DNA of 64,000 bases from an uncultured Methylophaga sp. (GTDB lineage Bacteria > Pseudomonadota > Gammaproteobacteria > GCF-002020875): positions 39,574 to 103,573 of the forward strand of contig CALEHW010000014.1 of NCBI GenBank assembly GCA_937877715.1, written 5' to 3'. Shown one piece after another: positions 51,474-61,848 of the stretch. The position numbers were made by a program, and so were the translations under genes. Each line of letters begins with the position of its first letter. Position 1 is the stretch's first letter. The notes beneath the pieces were generated by a model. That model was not told the DNA's origin and searched no databases. It saw only the letters and a program-made list of their open reading frames with translations.

Positions 51474-52779
51474 CAGGCAGTTGGTGACAATATTTATGAT
51501 CTCTGCAGTGCTGTTTGCAACCAGCGTCTCGGCAACCCCACAGATCGGGCGCTGGGAGACCTCCAACGGGGCACGGGTACTCTATGTACATACCCCGGAA
51601 ATAGCGATGGTGGATATCCGGGTCATCTTTGATGCTGGCAGCGCCCGTGATGGAGAGCAGGGCGGGATCGCATCGATGACAAATGGTCTTCTCTCTACAG
51701 GGGCGGGAGATCGTGGAGAGGAGGCGATTGCCGAAACCATGGATCGCTTGGGCGCACATCTCGGGTTTGACTCCCTGCGGGATATGGCAGTGGTCTCCCT
51801 GCGTAGCCTGAGTGATGACTATCTGCTCAGTCCGGCGCTGGAGGTTATCTCTGATCTCATTCATAAGCCATACTTCCCCAAGAGCGCATTCGAGCGGGAA
51901 CGTAATCGTCAGCTAGTTGGAATCCAGTCGCAGAAGCAGTCCCCGGGAACCATTGCGGACAAAAAATTCTTCCGTGCAATGTATGGTGACCACCCCTACG
52001 CAGAGCCCTCCAGCGGAACGGAGGAGAGTGTCAAGGCACTCAAACGAAGCGACCTTCGACTCTTCCACTCCCGTTACTATGTTGGCAACAATACAGTGGT
52101 TGCCATTGTTGGGGATGTTGGCAGAGAGCAGGCCAAACAGATTGCGGAGCAGGTGGTTGGACAGCTCCCTGCAGGGGAGGCGGCACCACCACTACCGGAT
52201 GCGGTCATGGCACAGTCGGGGGAGACCATCGTGATCGAATATCCGTCAGTGCAGAGCCATCTGTTGATGGGGCACCCCGTACTGCGACGCGGGGACCCCG
52301 ACTATTTTGAGCTATATGTGGGCAACCATATATTGGGCGGCAGTGGGTTGGTGTCCCGAATATCAGAAGAGGTGAGGGAGAGCCGGGGGCTCGCCTACAG
52401 CGCCTACAGTTACTTCTCCCCAATGCGTGGAGAGGGCCCCTTCAAAGCAGGACTGCAGACCAAGAATGAGAGTCGTGATGAGGCGCTGCAGGTGCTCCGC
52501 GACACCGTAATTGATTTTGTGGAGAGTGGACCGAATCATAATGATTTGATCCGCTCCAAGAGAAATATTACCGGTGGCTTTCCACTGCGTATCGACAGCA
52601 ACAAGAAGATTATCGACTATCTCGGGATGATCGGTTTCTATGGTCTTCCCGACGACTATCTGGATACCTTCAACTGGAATGTAGAGGCGGTAAGTCGTGA
52701 AAGTATTCAGAATGCGTTCAGGCGCCGTCTCCACCCTGAGCAGATGGTGACGGTTATTGTGGGCGGCAAGGTCGATTGA
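51466..52779 (+). CDS. M16 peptidase-like, non-catalytic partner subunit
   Basis: The second half of the M16 pair. ATG at 51466 (MINRQLVTIFMISAVLFATS) is preceded by GGGGAGG and gives a signal peptide; the track adds ten codons. About 437 residues. The HXXEH zinc motif is absent at the equivalent position (GGIASMTNGLLSTGAG). The substrate-binding Arg/Tyr pair of the C-terminal domain is kept (EEVRESRGLAYSAYSYF). This is the typical division of labour in bacterial M16 pairs. Confidence 0.92.
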   Translation: MINRQLVTIFMISAVLFATSVSATPQIGRWETSNGARVLYVHTPEIAMVDIRVIFDAGSARDGEQGGIASMTNGLLSTGAGDRGEEAIAETMDRLGAHLGFDSLRDMAVVSLRSLSDDYLLSPALEVISDLIHKPYFPKSAFERERNRQLVGIQSQKQSPGTIADKKFFRAMYGDHPYAEPSSGTEESVKALKRSDLRLFHSRYYVGNNTVVAIVGDVGREQAKQIAEQVVGQLPAGEAAPPLPDAVMAQSGETIVIEYPSVQSHLLMGHPVLRRGDPDYFELYVGNHILGGSGLVSRISEEVRESRGLAYSAYSYFSPMRGEGPFKAGLQTKNESRDEALQVLRDTVIDFVESGPNHNDLIRSKRNITGGFPLRIDSNKKIIDYLGMIGFYGLPDDYLDTFNWNVEAVSRESIQNAFRRRLHPEQMVTVIVGGKVD

Positions 52780-52782
52780 GTT

Positions 52783-53869
<1,087 letters not shown>

Positions 53870-53908
53870 AAGCATTCAAGAATTCACGCAAGGATAGTAG
53901 GGAATTAG

Positions 53909-54157
<249 letters not shown>

Positions 54158-54183
54158 GTCTCTCTACTCTATCCGATAATTGT

Positions 54184-54212
54184 AAAAAAGGCTCCTGCAT
54201 GGGGTCTTTTTT
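54184..54212. terminator. Bidirectional terminator between ferredoxin and S24 gene
   Basis: AAAAAAGGCTCC-TGCAT-GGGGTCTTTTTT folds with A/T tracts on both sides, giving a T-run on each strand. It lies in the 53 bp between two convergent stop codons. Confidence 0.75.
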
Positions 54213-54588
54213 AATTCCCCTTCCTCTTGCGACGATCACTCTCTCTGCGTCTGATCATCCCATCCTCCGGATACTCGTAGTGGATGATGGTACGCCTGTG
54301 GTTCTGCTGGGTGATGACACCACGAACCTCGAAGGGGCCGCTTAACTCCAGGGAGTGAAACTGCCCGTTTAGCGGAACCAGATATGTGGTTCCGTCACGT
54401 TGGATCAGTTGGCGGAAGTGATATTCATCTTGGTAGGCGGCCAGAACATAGGCGCCATTTACTACCGGGCAGCCTGGATCAATTATGATAACGGCACCAT
54501 CATTGAACTCTGGTGCCATGCTTTCACCAATGACCTGAAGGGCAAATGGCTCCTTATCCTCACATGCAGTTGGGCTGTGTATATCCAT
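54211..54588 (-). CDS. Stand-alone S24/LexA-like domain protein, catalytic Lys replaced
   Basis: A 125-residue protein that is nearly all an S24-type (LexA/UmuD C-terminal) fold. The serine motif is present: VIGESMAPEF, Ser23. The lysine position of LexA (TVKRL) aligns with YHFRQLI, so Lys is Arg59 here. Autocleavage as in LexA would therefore be unlikely. There is no N-terminal DNA-binding domain and no signal peptide. The C-terminus is highly charged (RRRESDRRKRKGN). It may bind a partner or be a degenerate regulator. It is convergent with the ferredoxin gene and about 74 bp downstream of mutM on the same strand. Confidence 0.8.
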   Translation of the reverse strand: MDIHSPTACEDKEPFALQVIGESMAPEFNDGAVIIIDPGCPVVNGAYVLAAYQDEYHFRQLIQRDGTTYLVPLNGQFHSLELSGPFEVRGVITQQNHRRTIIHYEYPEDGMIRRRESDRRKRKGN

Positions 54589-54662
54589 CTGCCTATTCTA
54601 CCAAACAATTCACTTACACCGTCATCCCTGCGAAGCCACAATGAGTGCTGCTGGAGGCACTC

Positions 54663-55511
54663 CTAGTGCTGGCAGCGGGGACAGTACCAGCTGGAGCGTT
54701 GATTCTGTGTGATTTTATAAATTATGGCGCCACACTTTGTGCAGGACTCGTCATCTCTGCCATAGACCAGAAGCTGTTGCTGGAAATAGCCAGGCTTGCC
54801 CTCGCTGTTGCGAAAATCCTGGAGTGTTGTGCCCCCTTGTTTGATTGATGTTGTAAGGGTGGAGATTATGGCCTCGGCAAGAGTTAGATAGTGTCTCTCA
54901 GAGATTCTATTGCATCCTCTTTTGGGATGGATGCCGCTTAGAAACAGTGACTCACAGGCGTAGATGTTGCCGACGCCGGTGATAATCTTCTGATCCATCA
55001 GGAGAGACTTAATGGAGGTTTTTCGTTTTCTTGACTGAGTGTAGAGGTGTTTTCCCACTTCTTCAGCTGTATAGTCATGGAGGACTGGTTCCATCCCAAG
55101 GTTGCTTAACAGGTGGTGTTTCTCAATCGGTTCTGTGGTCAGGAGGAATGCACCAAAACGGCGCGGATCACGCAGACGGAGCAGGGTGTTGTTACCGAGG
55201 AGGATGTCGATATGGTCATGTTTTTTTGCAGTGGTTCCCTGTTTCAGAACACGAAATGTGCCGGTCATGCCGAGATGGATGATAAGAGTAGCGTAGTTGT
55301 TGCGCGCGATGTTGCGTTCAAGCTCCAGCAGCAGGTATTTTGCCCGGCGGCCAACCTTATTAAAAACCGCCCCCTTAAGTTTCTGCTCAATACCCCTCGG
55401 TATGGGCCAGCGCAGTGAGCGCTGTCTGATGATCACCTCTGTGATGGTCTGGCCCAGACAGGCTGGTTCAATCCCCCTGCGGGTGGTCTCTACTTCGGGC
55501 AGCTCAGGCAT
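54663..55511 (-). CDS. mutM: Formamidopyrimidine-DNA glycosylase
   Basis: A bifunctional glycosylase/AP-lyase for oxidised purines. 282 residues (family about 270). The N-terminal catalytic PELPEVETTRRG (Pro1/Glu2 after Met removal), Lys in GRRAKYLLLEL, and HLGMTGTF are present. A helix-two-turns-helix GVGNIYACE and the C-terminal zinc finger CTKCGAIIYK...WYCPRC complete it. Divergent from hyuA with 53 bp between starts. Confidence 0.96.
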   Translation of the reverse strand: MPELPEVETTRRGIEPACLGQTITEVIIRQRSLRWPIPRGIEQKLKGAVFNKVGRRAKYLLLELERNIARNNYATLIIHLGMTGTFRVLKQGTTAKKHDHIDILLGNNTLLRLRDPRRFGAFLLTTEPIEKHHLLSNLGMEPVLHDYTAEEVGKHLYTQSRKRKTSIKSLLMDQKIITGVGNIYACESLFLSGIHPKRGCNRISERHYLTLAEAIISTLTTSIKQGGTTLQDFRNSEGKPGYFQQQLLVYGRDDESCTKCGAIIYKITQNQRSSWYCPRCQH

Positions 55512-55564
55512 GGTCGGTAGTATAATGTAGATCTTTTCAAATATTCAGTCTGCACTTTTATACA

Positions 55565-57523
55565 ATGATTTTGGGCATTGATACCGGCGGTACATTTACC
55601 GATTTTGTGTTGTGGGATGGCGAGCAACTTCGTATCCACAAGGTACTATCGACCCCGCAGGCCCCGGAGCGGGCCATTCTGCAGGGGATAGCGGAACTTG
55701 CTGTTCCACTCCAGGGGTTGACTGTGATCCATGGTTCTACAGTTGCGACCAACGCGGTGCTTGAGGGCAAGGGGGCGCGTACCCTCTTTGTCACCAATCG
55801 TGGTTTTGCCGATATCCTGACCATCGGGCGGCAGGCCCGCCAGGAGCTCTACAATCTGCAGCCAGAGATAGTGCCACCACCAGTTCCACACGAGGATTGT
55901 TTGGAGACGGGCGGCAGAATCAATGCCGCCGGGGAGTTGATAGAGGAGCTGACCAAAGGAGATCTAAGAGATCTCAGACGGGAGATTGAGCAACGTAAGC
56001 CGGAGGCGGTGGCGATCAATCTGCTCTTCTCTTTTCTCAACTCCGGGCCGGAGCGGGATATTGAATCTGTCGTTCCGGAGGGGGTGTTTGTATCACGATC
56101 TTCATCGCTGCTGCCGGAATACGGGGAGTATGAGCGGGGGATTGCCACCTGGCTCAACAGTTATGTGGGGCCTCTGGTTGAGGGTTATATCAGGCGTCTG
56201 GAGCAGGGGGTTGAGGGTGTGCAGATCTCTGTGATGCAATCATCCGGGAGCACTATCTCTGCTGCTCACGCTGGTGCAGAGGCCATCCATATGCTGCTCT
56301 CCGGCCCTGCTGGAGGTCTGGCAGCCGCACAGTATGTTGGCCAGCAGATCGGGCGTCCCAAATTGCTGACCTTTGACATGGGAGGGACATCGACCGATGT
56401 TGCGCTGATTGACGGCCAGATCAGGCTCACCTCAGAGGGGAAGATTGGCTGCTATCCGGTGGCGGTGCCGATGGTTGATATGCACACCATTGGGGCAGGA
56501 GGTGGCTCAATTGCCAGGGTAGATGAAGGGGGCATGTTGCAGGTTGGGCCAGAATCGGCTGGAGCCGTACCGGGGCCAGCCTGTTACGGCAGGGGTGGGG
56601 AGGAGGCTACGGTAACAGATGCCAACCTGCTACTTGGAAGATTACTGCCGGACGCCTTTCTTGGTGGGGAAATGGCGCTTGATGTTGTAGCCGCAGAGCA
56701 TGCAATGGGTGGGGTCGCAAGGGATCTGAGCTGCTCCATAGAGGAGGCCGCCAAAGGGGTTATTCGGGTGGCCAATGAGCATATGTCTCACGCCCTGCGG
56801 GTTATATCGGTGCAGCGTGGTATCGATCCTCGTGCCTTTACCCTCACCTCTTTCGGCGGGGCAGGTGGTCTCCATGTCTGTGCACTGGCCGAATCACTGG
56901 GAGTGGGCAGGGCAATGGTTCCACTCCATGGGGGTGTACTCTCCGCACTGGGGATGCTGGTGGCACCTCGTGGCCGGGAGCTATCAAGGTCTATCATCGC
57001 CCTGCTTGCCGAGCTGGATAATCCGGTTGTGGAGCGGGAATTTGGATTATTGGAACAGAAGGGCATACAGGCGCTCACTGTTGAGGGGGTTAAGGAGCAG
57101 AATATCGAGCTGGTGCGCAGTGTGGATCTTCGTTATCGAGGGCAGTCGTTCAGCCTGAATCTGGCGTGGAGCCACTGTGGAGAAGCAGAGGAGCAGTTTC
57201 ACCGTGCACACTACCAGCGTTATGGCCACTCCTTCGATTTTCCTGTTGAGCTGGTCAATGTTCGGGTCAAGGTGAGGGAGTCAGCTGTTGCCCCAATTTC
57301 CCTAGACGGAGCTCACCAAGGGTATGGTCAGGAGCGGGAGCAGCGATTGGTTACACTTGCCAGGGTTGGTGAGGCCCTATTGTTACGGCGAGAACAGTTA
57401 GGAGTAGGTCAGATCATAGAGGGGCCAGCACTGATCACCGAGAGGACCTCAACCTCGCTAATTGCCAATGGGTGGCGGTGTGAGGTTGATCCATCCGGGG
57501 CATTGCTGCTGGATCGGGATTAA
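55565..57523 (+). CDS. Hydantoinase A / N-methylhydantoinase family protein
   Basis: An ATP-dependent ring-opening hydrolase-like protein of the HyuA/oxoprolinase family, 652 residues. ASKHA-type nucleotide motifs: GIDTGGTFTDFVLWDGEQL (residues 3-20), GSTVATNAVLEGKGA, FDMGGTSTDVALIDG (about 275) and HTIGAGGGSIARVDEGG. Further on are GPACYGRGG and SFGGAGGLHVCALAE. HyuA normally works with HyuB (about 550 residues), which is absent on both sides; fused or unlinked partners are possible. The specific substrate (hydantoin, oxoproline, acetone-type) cannot be read. A bidirectional terminator follows immediately. Confidence 0.88.
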   Translation: MILGIDTGGTFTDFVLWDGEQLRIHKVLSTPQAPERAILQGIAELAVPLQGLTVIHGSTVATNAVLEGKGARTLFVTNRGFADILTIGRQARQELYNLQPEIVPPPVPHEDCLETGGRINAAGELIEELTKGDLRDLRREIEQRKPEAVAINLLFSFLNSGPERDIESVVPEGVFVSRSSSLLPEYGEYERGIATWLNSYVGPLVEGYIRRLEQGVEGVQISVMQSSGSTISAAHAGAEAIHMLLSGPAGGLAAAQYVGQQIGRPKLLTFDMGGTSTDVALIDGQIRLTSEGKIGCYPVAVPMVDMHTIGAGGGSIARVDEGGMLQVGPESAGAVPGPACYGRGGEEATVTDANLLLGRLLPDAFLGGEMALDVVAAEHAMGGVARDLSCSIEEAAKGVIRVANEHMSHALRVISVQRGIDPRAFTLTSFGGAGGLHVCALAESLGVGRAMVPLHGGVLSALGMLVAPRGRELSRSIIALLAELDNPVVEREFGLLEQKGIQALTVEGVKEQNIELVRSVDLRYRGQSFSLNLAWSHCGEAEEQFHRAHYQRYGHSFDFPVELVNVRVKVRESAVAPISLDGAHQGYGQEREQRLVTLARVGEALLLRREQLGVGQIIEGPALITERTSTSLIANGWRCEVDPSGALLLDRD

Positions 57524-57550
57524 AAAAGCCCGCAAGGTGCGGGCTTTTTT
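57522..57550. terminator. Bidirectional terminator (hyuA / rpmG)
   Basis: AAAAAAGCCCGC-AAGGT-GCGGGCTTTTTT is a perfect stem with T-runs on both strands. It starts inside the hyuA stop codon and serves the convergent rpmB-rpmG transcript as well. Confidence 0.92.
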
Positions 57551-57568
57551 GGTGAAGCTGTAGCGATT

Positions 57569-57724
57569 TTACTTGATCTTAGCCTCTTTGAAGATAACGT
57601 GCTTACGTACACGCGGATCATATTTCTTGATCTCCATCTTCTCTGGCATGGTGCGCTTGTTCTTGGTTGTGGTGTAGTAAAAGCCTGTTCCGGCACTTGA
57701 TACGAGTTTAATCTTGTCACGCAT
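57569..57724 (-). CDS. rpmG: 50S ribosomal protein L33
   Basis: A 51-residue large-subunit protein, too short for the ORF track. Translation from ATG 57724 reads [20 protein letters not shown], followed by [20 protein letters not shown] and the end FKEAKIK. This is the zinc-free (C-minus) form of L33, lacking the two CXXC motifs. It follows rpmB by 12 nt, the standard rpmB-rpmG pair, and runs into the terminator at 57522-57550. Confidence 0.96.
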   Translation of the reverse strand: MRDKIKLVSSAGTGFYYTTTKNKRTMPEKMEIKKYDPRVRKHVIFKEAKIK

Positions 57725-57736
57725 AATGTTACTCCC

Positions 57737-57973
57737 TTAAACCTTTTCGCCGCGGGCGCGAATATCTGAGAGAACAGAGTCGATCCCATTCTTGTCAATA
57801 ATACGCATTCCCTTGCTGGTGAGGCGCAGTTTTACCCAGCGGTTCTCGCTCTCGACCCAGAAACGGTGGGTATGAAGATTAGGAAGAAAACGACGGCGCG
57901 TCTTGTTATGTGCGTGGGACACATTATTGCCCGCAACTGGGCGTTTACCGGTCACCTGACATACTCTGGACAT
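57737..57973 (-). CDS. rpmB: 50S ribosomal protein L28
   Basis: A 78-residue large-subunit protein. Start ATG 57973 ([20 protein letters not shown]) is the family start with GGAG upstream; the track adds 18 codons. The remainder shows [19 protein letters not shown] and [14 protein letters not shown]. First gene of the rpmB-rpmG operon. Confidence 0.97.
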   Translation of the reverse strand: MSRVCQVTGKRPVAGNNVSHAHNKTRRRFLPNLHTHRFWVESENRWVKLRLTSKGMRIIDKNGIDSVLSDIRARGEKV

Positions 57974-57998
57974 GAAAACTCTCCAACAAAAATCTGTG

Positions 57999-58027
57999 CT
58001 TACAAAAAAGAGCGGGAATTGTGCCAA
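57999..58027 (-). promoter_or_regulatory. Probable rpmB-rpmG promoter
   Basis: Minus strand TTGGCA (58022-58027), 17 bp, TGTAAG (57999-58004; 4/6). The start point would be near 57992, giving a leader of about 20 nt that still contains the GGAG site. Confidence 0.5.
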
Positions 58028-58200
58028 AAAATGGAGGTGCAGGCAACTGCTATCTCGTTAATTTGCCAGAATCAGCCTTGCTACAGGCTGTTTTGGGTAA
58101 TTGGGGCGTGCAGATGGTCAATAACCTCGTATAATGTTGCAGTTACTGAGCCCCAAATAACACTCTGAATGGGGTGGTTCTGGTTTTTGGAGAGAGAAAG

Positions 58201-59121
58201 ATGTCGATGGATGATCGTGATGGCGTGATCTGGATGGATGGTGAAATGGTGGATTGGCGTGACGCCAAAGTTCATGTTCTTACCCATACACTGCACTACG
58301 GAATGGGTGTGTTTGAGGGAGTTCGTGCCTACAAAACTGCTGATGGACCGGCAATTTTTCGGCTTAAAGAGCATACAGATCGTCTTTTCCGTTCTGCCCA
58401 TATCATGGATATGGAGATCCCCTGTACCCCAGAACAGATTAATGAGGCAACCAAGGCGGCGGTTCGAGAGAATGGGCTGGAGAGTGGCTATATTCGCCCC
58501 ATGTGTTTCTACGGCTCTGAGGGGATGGGGCTTCGTGCCGATAACCTGAAAGTCCATACCATGATTGCAGCATGGGAGTGGGGCGCATATCTGGGTGAGG
58601 AGAACATGGAGAAGGGGATTCGCATCAAAACATCCTCATTCACCCGTCACCATGTAAATATCACCATGTGCAAGGCCAAGGCTAACGGTCACTATATCAA
58701 CTCAATGCTGGCTCTGAGTGAGGCGCAGAAGGATGGGTATGATGAGGCGCTGTTACTGGATGTGGATGGTTTTGTTGCAGAGGGGAGTGGAGAGAACATC
58801 TTTATTGTCCGTAACGGGGTTATCTATACCCCAGAGCTGACCTCGGCACTGGATGGGATCACCCGCCAGGTATTGATGGAGCTGGCTGGCAAGATCGGGG
58901 CGGAGGTGCGTGAAAAACGTATTACCCGTGATGAGGTTTACACTGCTGATGAGGCCTTCTTCACCGGGACCGCTGCAGAGGTGACCCCGATCCGTGAGCT
59001 CGATAATCGGGCCATCGGGGCAGGCTCGCGTGGCCCCATTACAGAACAGCTACAGACCATGTACTTTGATTTGGTCCATGGGCGGCTGGATGGATATGAG
59101 GATTGGCTTGATTATATCTAG
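58201..59121 (+). CDS. ilvE: Branched-chain amino acid aminotransferase
   Basis: A PLP class IV transaminase for Ile, Val and Leu. ATG 58201 (MSMDDRDGVIWMDGEMVDW) with a preceding GGAGAGAGAA; the track adds nine codons. 306 residues, as usual. Motifs: THTLHYGMGVFEGVRAYKT, the PLP Lys in MCKAKANGHYINSML, LLLDVDGFVAEGSGENIF, and DEAFFTGTAAEVTPIREL. A TATAAT -10 hexamer lies at 58130-58135 about 65 bp upstream, with only a weak -35. Confidence 0.96.
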   Translation: MSMDDRDGVIWMDGEMVDWRDAKVHVLTHTLHYGMGVFEGVRAYKTADGPAIFRLKEHTDRLFRSAHIMDMEIPCTPEQINEATKAAVRENGLESGYIRPMCFYGSEGMGLRADNLKVHTMIAAWEWGAYLGEENMEKGIRIKTSSFTRHHVNITMCKAKANGHYINSMLALSEAQKDGYDEALLLDVDGFVAEGSGENIFIVRNGVIYTPELTSALDGITRQVLMELAGKIGAEVREKRITRDEVYTADEAFFTGTAAEVTPIRELDNRAIGAGSRGPITEQLQTMYFDLVHGRLDGYEDWLDYI

Positions 59122-59195
59122 GTGCTTAACCTTATAGGTTGCACATATCCCAATGTATATCACGCAGCGTGTCTATAAGGGGTTTTAGATGCTCT

Positions 59196-60929
59196 TTAGT
59201 TGTCCTGAAATTGCGTGTTGTAAAGGTGGGTATAGAGGCCATTATTCTGGTAGAGGAGATCATGAGGCCCCTCCTCCATTATTCTGCCATCCTTCATCAC
59301 AATAATACGGTCTGCATTGGAAATTGTTGAAAGGCGGTGTGCAATTATTATTGTCGTGCGGTCTTTAATGAGTGTGTCCAGTGCTGCCTGAATCTCCTTC
59401 TCGGAATGGCTATCCAGAGCTGATGTCGCCTCATCAAGAATCAGTATGGGTGCATCTTTCAGGAGGGCCCTTGCAATTGCCAGACGTTGGCGCTGACCAC
59501 CAGAGAGGCGAGCACCTTTCTCCCCAATTACAGTATCAAATCCATTAGGCAGCTTCTCTATAAAACCGAGGGCATGAGCCTGTTCTGCTGCGTTACGGAC
59601 CTGCTCTATGGATGAGTTGGAGAGACTTCCATAAGCGATATTCGCTGATATGGTGTCATTGAACAGGGTAATGTCCTGGCTCACCAGAGAGATCTGGTCA
59701 CGCAGTCTCCTGAGCGGCAGCTCCTGAACATTTACCCCATTAATGAGTACACTGCCGTTATCTGGTTGGTAGAAGAGGGGCAATATGTTGGCAAGGGTGG
59801 TCTTGCCGCTGCCAGAGTGTCCCACTAGTGCAATGGTCTCATTCGGGGCAATAGTCAGCTGGATATCTCTCAGGGTTGCAGACTCATTCCCGGGATAGGT
59901 TAGTGATATGTTATTGAATTTAATTTCGTCGATTTTTTCCAGATAGAGGTTGTTGTCCGGATCAATCTCCGGTTGTTGATCGATCAGATGAAAGACGCTC
60001 TCGGATGCAGCCAGGCCACGTTGCAGAATTTCATTAACCCCTGTCAGCCTCTTTATTGGTGATATCAACATCGCCATTGCACCAAAAAATGATATGAACT
60101 CTCCGGCGGTAATCTCATTATTTGAGGATTGAATGGAAGCGATATAGACGATTCCGGCAAGTGCCGATACGGTAACAAGTTGTACGATGGGGCTGTTTAT
60201 TGCCGATGTTATGATGGTTTTCATTGTAACGAGCCGAACCTTGTTGGCCGCATGCTGAAAACGATCCTGTTCATAATCTGTGCCGTCAAAAATCTTGACT
60301 ACTCGTTGCCCCAGAATGCCCTCCTCCAAAATTTGGGTGATTTTGCCCATATGGTTCTGTAGTTCATGGTTCAGCCTGCGTAGTCGTGCACTGATAGATC
60401 GTACTATCAGAATGATAATTGGTACTGTGAAAAACATTATCAGGGAGAGCTTCCAGTCTATATAGAGCATCCATGCCAGAAGTCCGAAAATTGCCAATGA
60501 ATCCTTAATCATAATAATCAGCGCATCTGTGGATGCCCCCGCGACCTGATTAACGTCAAATGTCAATTTTGAGATGATGGTACCGGTAGGGTGTCTATCG
60601 TAGTAGGTGCTTGGGAGTGATAGCAGATTCCTGAACATATTGGATCGGAGGTCCATTATCACTTTTGTGGAGACCCAGTTGATGGCAACGGTACTTATAA
60701 AATTTGCAACACCACGTACAATATAGAGTAATATCAAGAGGATAGGAACAAGTCTGATCATAACTTCATCTTTTGCAATAAAGCTTCCATCAAGCATAGG
60801 TTTCATCAATGCTGGCAGTGCCGGCTCGGTTGCAGCAAATATGACCATACCAATGATTGCAATAAGGAAGCGCCCCTTATAGGGTTTGACGTGCTTTAGT
60901 AGGCGCAGATATAGGTTCTTACTGTTCAT
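59196..60929 (-). CDS. msbA: Lipid A export ATP-binding/permease MsbA
   Basis: A homodimeric ABC exporter flipping core-lipid A across the inner membrane. 577 residues. Six transmembrane helices in the first 310 residues are followed by the nucleotide-binding domain: Walker A GHSGSGKTTLAN (about residue 370), Q-loop region SLVSQDITLF, signature LSGGQRQRLAIARAL, Walker B ILILDEATSALD and the H-loop IIIAHRLSTI. It overlaps lpxL by 4 nt, giving an lpxL-msbA operon coherent with the heptose genes beside it. Confidence 0.95.
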   Translation of the reverse strand: MNSKNLYLRLLKHVKPYKGRFLIAIIGMVIFAATEPALPALMKPMLDGSFIAKDEVMIRLVPILLILLYIVRGVANFISTVAINWVSTKVIMDLRSNMFRNLLSLPSTYYDRHPTGTIISKLTFDVNQVAGASTDALIIMIKDSLAIFGLLAWMLYIDWKLSLIMFFTVPIIILIVRSISARLRRLNHELQNHMGKITQILEEGILGQRVVKIFDGTDYEQDRFQHAANKVRLVTMKTIITSAINSPIVQLVTVSALAGIVYIASIQSSNNEITAGEFISFFGAMAMLISPIKRLTGVNEILQRGLAASESVFHLIDQQPEIDPDNNLYLEKIDEIKFNNISLTYPGNESATLRDIQLTIAPNETIALVGHSGSGKTTLANILPLFYQPDNGSVLINGVNVQELPLRRLRDQISLVSQDITLFNDTISANIAYGSLSNSSIEQVRNAAEQAHALGFIEKLPNGFDTVIGEKGARLSGGQRQRLAIARALLKDAPILILDEATSALDSHSEKEIQAALDTLIKDRTTIIIAHRLSTISNADRIIVMKDGRIMEEGPHDLLYQNNGLYTHLYNTQFQDN

Positions 60930-61834
60930 AATGGTAGATCACTATAAAATTGTGGATAGCCTTCTGGCTGGCTCTTGAAGCGCCTGTGAATCCATAAATA
61001 TTGCTCGGGTGCCTTGCGTATCTGCTGTTCAAAGTGGTCCATGATTTGTTGGGTATCTGCTTGAAGATCATCTCCCGGGAAATTTTTCAGGGGAGGGTGA
61101 ATTACCAATTTGTATTTTCCTTCGGTTTCGAGACGATAGGTTGAAAACGGGATCACTGCAGCGCCGCTAGCTTTGGCAAGTTTTGAGGTTGCTGTTGTCG
61201 ATGAGCACTTAATGTTGAAGAAATCAACAAACAGGCTATTTTTCCCAGAGGAATCCTGATCCATTGCGTACCAGATAATCTGATTATTTTTTAGGATCTT
61301 CAGCATTCCCCGTAGATCAGTACGTTTAATAAGGCTTTTCAGAAAGGTAAGTCGCCCATTTACCATTGCCTGATTAAAGGTCTCACTGTTTTGTGGTTTA
61401 TACATGGCATGGAGAGGCTTGAACAGGGAAAACAGTTTTCCACCGATCTCCAGGGTTGTGAAGTGTGCAGAGAGCAAAATTATCCCATTACCACTATCTA
61501 GAGCATTATCAATATGCTCCATTCCCTCAATAGCTACACTCTGTCGAAGTTCTTCCTCATCCCCCCACCATGCATGGGTCATTTCAATAAGACCAATGCC
61601 CAGTGAGCGAAAGTTCTTTCTAACAAGTATCTCCTGTTCACTCTTGTCAAGTTCTGGAAAGGCGTTGGCAATATTGGTTCTTGCAGACATTCTCCACCTC
61701 TTGCTAATTTGAAAAATGATGTTACCAATGGCGCTGCCAATATGGAGTTGAAGGCGGTTTGGAAAGTGTATGGTTGTTCTTAGAAGAGCAAACCCAAGAC
61801 CGGTCATAAGGTGGGATGGAGCAGAGATTTTCAT
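60926..61834 (-). CDS. Lipid A late acyltransferase (LpxL/HtrB family)
   Basis: Transfers a secondary acyl chain to Kdo-lipid A precursors. 302 residues; an N-terminal hydrophobic helix anchors it in the inner membrane. The catalytic motif is SAHFTTLEIGG (HX4-5E, residues about 120-130), with Arg-rich surroundings (RTNIANAFPELDKSEQEIL) and the C-terminal WIHRRFKSQPEG as in HtrB. Which of LpxL, LpxM or LpxP it is cannot be decided. Only 14 bp separate its start from the divergent gmhA start, so their promoters must extend into each other's genes. Confidence 0.92.
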   Translation of the reverse strand: MKISAPSHLMTGLGFALLRTTIHFPNRLQLHIGSAIGNIIFQISKRWRMSARTNIANAFPELDKSEQEILVRKNFRSLGIGLIEMTHAWWGDEEELRQSVAIEGMEHIDNALDSGNGIILLSAHFTTLEIGGKLFSLFKPLHAMYKPQNSETFNQAMVNGRLTFLKSLIKRTDLRGMLKILKNNQIIWYAMDQDSSGKNSLFVDFFNIKCSSTTATSKLAKASGAAVIPFSTYRLETEGKYKLVIHPPLKNFPGDDLQADTQQIMDHFEQQIRKAPEQYLWIHRRFKSQPEGYPQFYSDLPL

Positions 61835-61848
61835 ATATAATTCTGCTC

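Noticed and set aside
57520-57798. 92-codon minus-strand ORF
   Set aside because: Covers rpmG in the wrong frame; the true L33 frame (57569-57724) was found by direct translation.
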